Source of the DNA: Flavihumibacter soli | GTDB lineage: Bacteria; Bacteroidota; Bacteroidia; Sphingobacteriales; Sphingobacteriaceae | DNA: 64,000 nucleotides | Direction of reading: 5' to 3' | Assembly (NCBI RefSeq): GCF_010692725.1 | Contig: NZ_JAAFZB010000092.1 | Location: forward strand, 186,001 to 250,000 | In this document: piece after piece, positions 61,559 to 64,000 of the stretch | Position numbering within the stretch: the stretch's first letter is position 1 | Layout: every line of letters begins with the position of its first letter | The notes under the pieces: generated by a model | What the model was told of the DNA's origin: nothing | Seen by the model: only the letters and a program-made list of their open reading frames with translations | Database searches by the model: none | Translations under genes and position numbers: made by a program

Positions 61559-62314
61559 ATGTCAAGAATTGCCCTTATTACAGGTGCCAGTGCCGGGATA
61601 GGAGAGGCCTGTGCCCGCTTATTCGCTGAGCAAGGCTATAATCTTATTCTTTTAGCACGCAGAACTGAAAAGCTCGAAGCGCTCGCTGAAACTTTTCGTA
61701 TTAAATACGGTATTGAAGTGCGAACTTTGACAGCAGATGTCGCAAAAAAAGAGGACGTCTTACAGCTGGAAGGACTTGCTGATGACTGGAAAAAGGTAGA
61801 TGTTTTGATAAACAACGCGGGCTTAAGCCAGGGTCTGGATCCGATACAGGAAGGAAATACGGAGGACTGGGACACCATGATCGATACCAATGTCAAAGGG
61901 CTACTCTATATTACAAGAGTGGTTTCGCCATGGATGGTTAAGCGTAAATCGGGGCATATTATCAATATTGGTTCTATCGCGGGCAAAGAAACGTACGCTA
62001 ATGGCAACGTTTATTGCGCAACCAAGCATGCAGTGGACTCACTGAACAAAGCTATGCGAATTGATCTTCTTCCTTTTGGTGTTAAAGTGACCGGAATTCA
62101 TCCGGGAGCAGTGGAAACCGAGTTCTCGGAAGTTAGATTTAAAGGAGATATAGACCGGGCTAAAAAAGTTTACGAAGGTTTTGAACCACTGCATGCGCAG
62201 GATATAGCGGAAGCGATCTGGTTTGCGGTTAACCGGCCGGCACATGTCAATATCAATGATATGCTGATCATGCCGACCGCGCAGGCGAATACCACGCACC
62301 TGGTTAAGAATTAA
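61559..62314 (+). CDS. SDR-family NAD(P)-dependent oxidoreductase
   Basis: 251-residue classical short-chain dehydrogenase (YdfG-like). Cofactor motif TGASAGIGEA (9-18), NNAG in LINNAGLSQG, the catalytic Ser in NIGSIAGKE and the YxxxK motif in VYCATKHAVD, followed by PGAVETEFS. Substrate probably a 3-hydroxy acid or serine. Its stop codon and last two residues lie in the heptad array. Confidence 0.94.
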   Translation: MSRIALITGASAGIGEACARLFAEQGYNLILLARRTEKLEALAETFRIKYGIEVRTLTADVAKKEDVLQLEGLADDWKKVDVLINNAGLSQGLDPIQEGNTEDWDTMIDTNVKGLLYITRVVSPWMVKRKSGHIINIGSIAGKETYANGNVYCATKHAVDSLNKAMRIDLLPFGVKVTGIHPGAVETEFSEVRFKGDIDRAKKVYEGFEPLHAQDIAEAIWFAVNRPAHVNINDMLIMPTAQANTTHLVKN

Positions 62315-62327
62315 GAATTAAGAATTA
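62304..62327. repeat. TTAAGAA heptad array
   Basis: Three TTAAGAA units in a row, the first of which supplies the SDR stop codon region. Confidence 0.7.
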
Positions 62328-62376
62328 CAATTACGACTCCTACCTGAAAACGACCGGATTCTAAATAAACCAAAAC

Positions 62377-62829
62377 ATGCTACAAGAAACAATAGATCAG
62401 GATATTAAAACAGCTATGCTGGCAAAGGATAATGTTCGCCTTCGCGGACTTCGTGCGATCAAGGCTGCGCTATTAAATGCCAGGACCGAAAAAGGTGCCA
62501 GCGAAACACTGACGGAAGATGCGGAAGTTAAGGTTCTGCAGCGTCTCGTAAAGCAGCGAAAAGAGTCGTCTGAGATCTACGAAACTCAAAATCGGCCGGA
62601 TCTTCGGCAGATAGAAGTTGAAGAACTGGAGGTTATTGAAGCCTATCTGCCGAAGCAGATGGATCGCGACGCTATTGTGGCGCATGTCCGGGATGCGATC
62701 GTTCGTACCGGTGCTGGCAGCTCAAAGGATATGGGCAAAGTTATGGGCCTGGTGAACAAGGAGCTAGCCGGGAAGGCTGATGGTAAAACAATTTCCGAAG
62801 TAGTTAAAGAATTACTTGCAGCCCTGTAG
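62377..62829 (+). CDS. GatB/YqeY-domain protein
   Basis: 150-residue protein with the YqeY fold: IDQDIKTAMLAKDNVRLRGL, RAIKAALLNARTEKG, QRKESSEIYETQNRPDL and GSSKDMGKVMGLVNKELAGK. Related to the tail domain of GatB; may act in tRNA-dependent amidation or have another role. Confidence 0.95.
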   Translation: MLQETIDQDIKTAMLAKDNVRLRGLRAIKAALLNARTEKGASETLTEDAEVKVLQRLVKQRKESSEIYETQNRPDLRQIEVEELEVIEAYLPKQMDRDAIVAHVRDAIVRTGAGSSKDMGKVMGLVNKELAGKADGKTISEVVKELLAAL

Positions 62830-62948
62830 GTTAGCGATTAATCAAGTAAAAACTCTTATTTTTATTAGCGTTTAATTAAGTTTTTGTCCTGTATTTACAT
62901 TCAGACTTATATCTTAGCAACCAATACACATAATGCTCAAATGATTCT

Positions 62949-63710
62949 ATGGAATTCGCGATAAAAGAAGAAAAAGGTTTTAAGTATGTTGAAGAGGGTG
63001 AGGGCGAAGTTTTATTATTACTTCATGGGTTGATGGGAGCGCTTAGTAACTGGGAAGATGTAGTGAATGAATTTAAGGGGGAATACAGGGTCATTATTCC
63101 CATGTTGCCATTATATGATTTGCCTTTACTTACCACGGGTGTAAAAAGCCTTGCTAAATTTGTTCATAAGTTCGTTCAGTTCAAGGGATTGAAGAACGTT
63201 GTTGTACTTGGAAATTCTTTGGGCGGTCATGTTGGCCTGATCTATACTCTTGCTCATCCAGAAGAGGTTAAAGCTCTCGTTCTGACGGGGAGTTCCGGGT
63301 TATATGAAAATGCGTTTGGCGGCTCTTTTCCGCGCCGCGAGAGCTATGATTTTATCCGTGAGAAGGTCGAGTTTACATTCTATGATCCGGCTACTGCTTC
63401 GAAAGAGCTTGTTGATGATGTTTTCGCCACTGTAAACGATCGATATAAGGTGATCCGGATCCTGGCAATGGCGAAGTCAGCGATACGCCATAATATGTCG
63501 AAAGAGCTTAATAAAATTACCGTTCCCGTGTGCCTGATCTGGGGTGCTGATGACAAGGTAACACCGCCGGCAGTTGCAAAGGAATTTCATGAAATTTTGC
63601 CAAATTCCGAACTAAACTGGCTCGATAAATGCGGCCATGCTCCAATGATGGAAAGGCCTGAAGAATTTAATATGGTTCTAAGGAAATTTCTGGATCGGAT
63701 TAAAAACTGA
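62949..63710 (+). CDS. Alpha/beta hydrolase
   Basis: 253-residue cytoplasmic hydrolase. Oxyanion site LLLLHGLMGALSNW, nucleophile GNSLGG (Ser90), acidic residue in WGADDKVTP, His in KCGHAPMMERPEEF. Cleavage of an ester or C-C bond is likely. A CBS-domain gene starts 6 bp after its stop. Confidence 0.93.
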   Translation: MEFAIKEEKGFKYVEEGEGEVLLLLHGLMGALSNWEDVVNEFKGEYRVIIPMLPLYDLPLLTTGVKSLAKFVHKFVQFKGLKNVVVLGNSLGGHVGLIYTLAHPEEVKALVLTGSSGLYENAFGGSFPRRESYDFIREKVEFTFYDPATASKELVDDVFATVNDRYKVIRILAMAKSAIRHNMSKELNKITVPVCLIWGADDKVTPPAVAKEFHEILPNSELNWLDKCGHAPMMERPEEFNMVLRKFLDRIKN

Positions 63711-63716
63711 CCACTA

Positions 63717-64000
63717 TGTTAGCACGCGAATTGATATCTGATGCTATCCCGCCTCTAAGAACTTCTGATACTGTCGAGAAGGTTTTAGACAGGATGGCTG
63801 AATTCCGTGTAAACCACCTTCCAATTGTAAATGAAAGTCAAATTCTTGGATTGATCTGTGAGGAAGACCTGATTGAAGTTCAGGATTATCAAACAGAGAT
63901 CGGCGGACTAAACTTAAGCCTGCGCAATTATTCTGTATTTGAAGATCAGCATGTTTACGACCTGATTCGAATGATCCATGAACTGCGGCTGACGGTTATT
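63717..64000 (+). CDS. CBS-domain protein, N-terminal part
   Basis: At least 94 residues are visible before the window ends. It starts LARELISDAIPPLRTSDTVE KVLDRMAEFRVNHLPIVN, a CBS domain (about 5-60), followed by GLICEEDLIE and the start of a second motif. CBS pairs bind adenosine ligands and regulate partner proteins. It is downstream of the hydrolase and probably cotranscribed. Confidence 0.9.

Noticed and set aside
1-64000. tRNA and rRNA genes
   Set aside because: No cloverleaf-like T-arm (GGTTCGAATCC-type) or rRNA core sequences were seen on either strand; a short stretch at 14625 resembling a T-arm lacks the rest.

Overview
The window is chromosomal DNA from a Bacteroidota bacterium, most likely a sphingobacterium (Pedobacter/Mucilaginibacter type). 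The evidence is a SusC/RagA receptor with an ECF sigma/FecR pair, type IX secretion (T9SS) genes (porT, PorP/SprF, a PorE-like OmpA protein, type A and type B sorting domains), a menaquinone-type UbiA/UbiE pair, and promoters with the Bacteroidota -7 box TAnnTTTG in place of a sigma-70 -10 box. No rRNA, tRNA, CRISPR array, intact IS element or intact prophage was seen. All reading is by eye; family names come from recognised motifs, not searches.

Layout. 1-3073: minus-strand surface-signalling locus (ECF sigma, FecR, SusC with STN domain, cut by the window edge). 3336-9753: xseAB, a divergent HxlR/YceI pair, a secreted metzincin, exonuclease III, a MATE exporter. 10160-22073: mostly exported or catabolic genes: a glutaminase-type lipoprotein/periplasmic protein, an ArsR-AHSA1 operon, a DUF1080 plus Tat-exported Gfo/Idh/MocA pair (3-keto-sugar chemistry), an acylase of the penicillin/AHL class and a thioesterase. 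22173-26762: a membrane protein, a frameshifted GxxExxY gene sitting in copies of a 42-bp repeat, a deacetylase-like lipoprotein, an alpha/beta hydrolase and a DUF2141 protein. 26811-31691: class III aminotransferase, an ECF sigma/anti-sigma/sensor operon and a split transketolase. 31874-37313: a tight four-gene T9SS operon that begins with a collagen-repeat protein. 37376-48829: peroxiredoxin, M23 and M3 peptidases, FAH-family hydrolase, kup, an amino-acid permease and a PAP2 phosphatase. 49256-53142: iron-uptake operon (TonB receptor, PepSY membrane protein, small membrane protein) behind a Fur-type box. 53273-58211: accessory region of small unknown genes with a catalytically substituted LexA/UmuD-like protein. 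58361-64000: housekeeping genes for menaquinone, ribosome assembly (engB), T9SS (porT), an SDR, YqeY, a hydrolase and a CBS protein cut by the edge.

The most unusual signals are: (a) many unrelated intergenic arrays that all keep a strict 7-nt period, often running right up to a start or stop codon; (b) the GxxExxY gene whose 3' end lies inside one copy of a repeat that also flanks it; (c) the collagen/T9SS operon; (d) a UmuD-like protein in which both the catalytic Ser and Lys are replaced.
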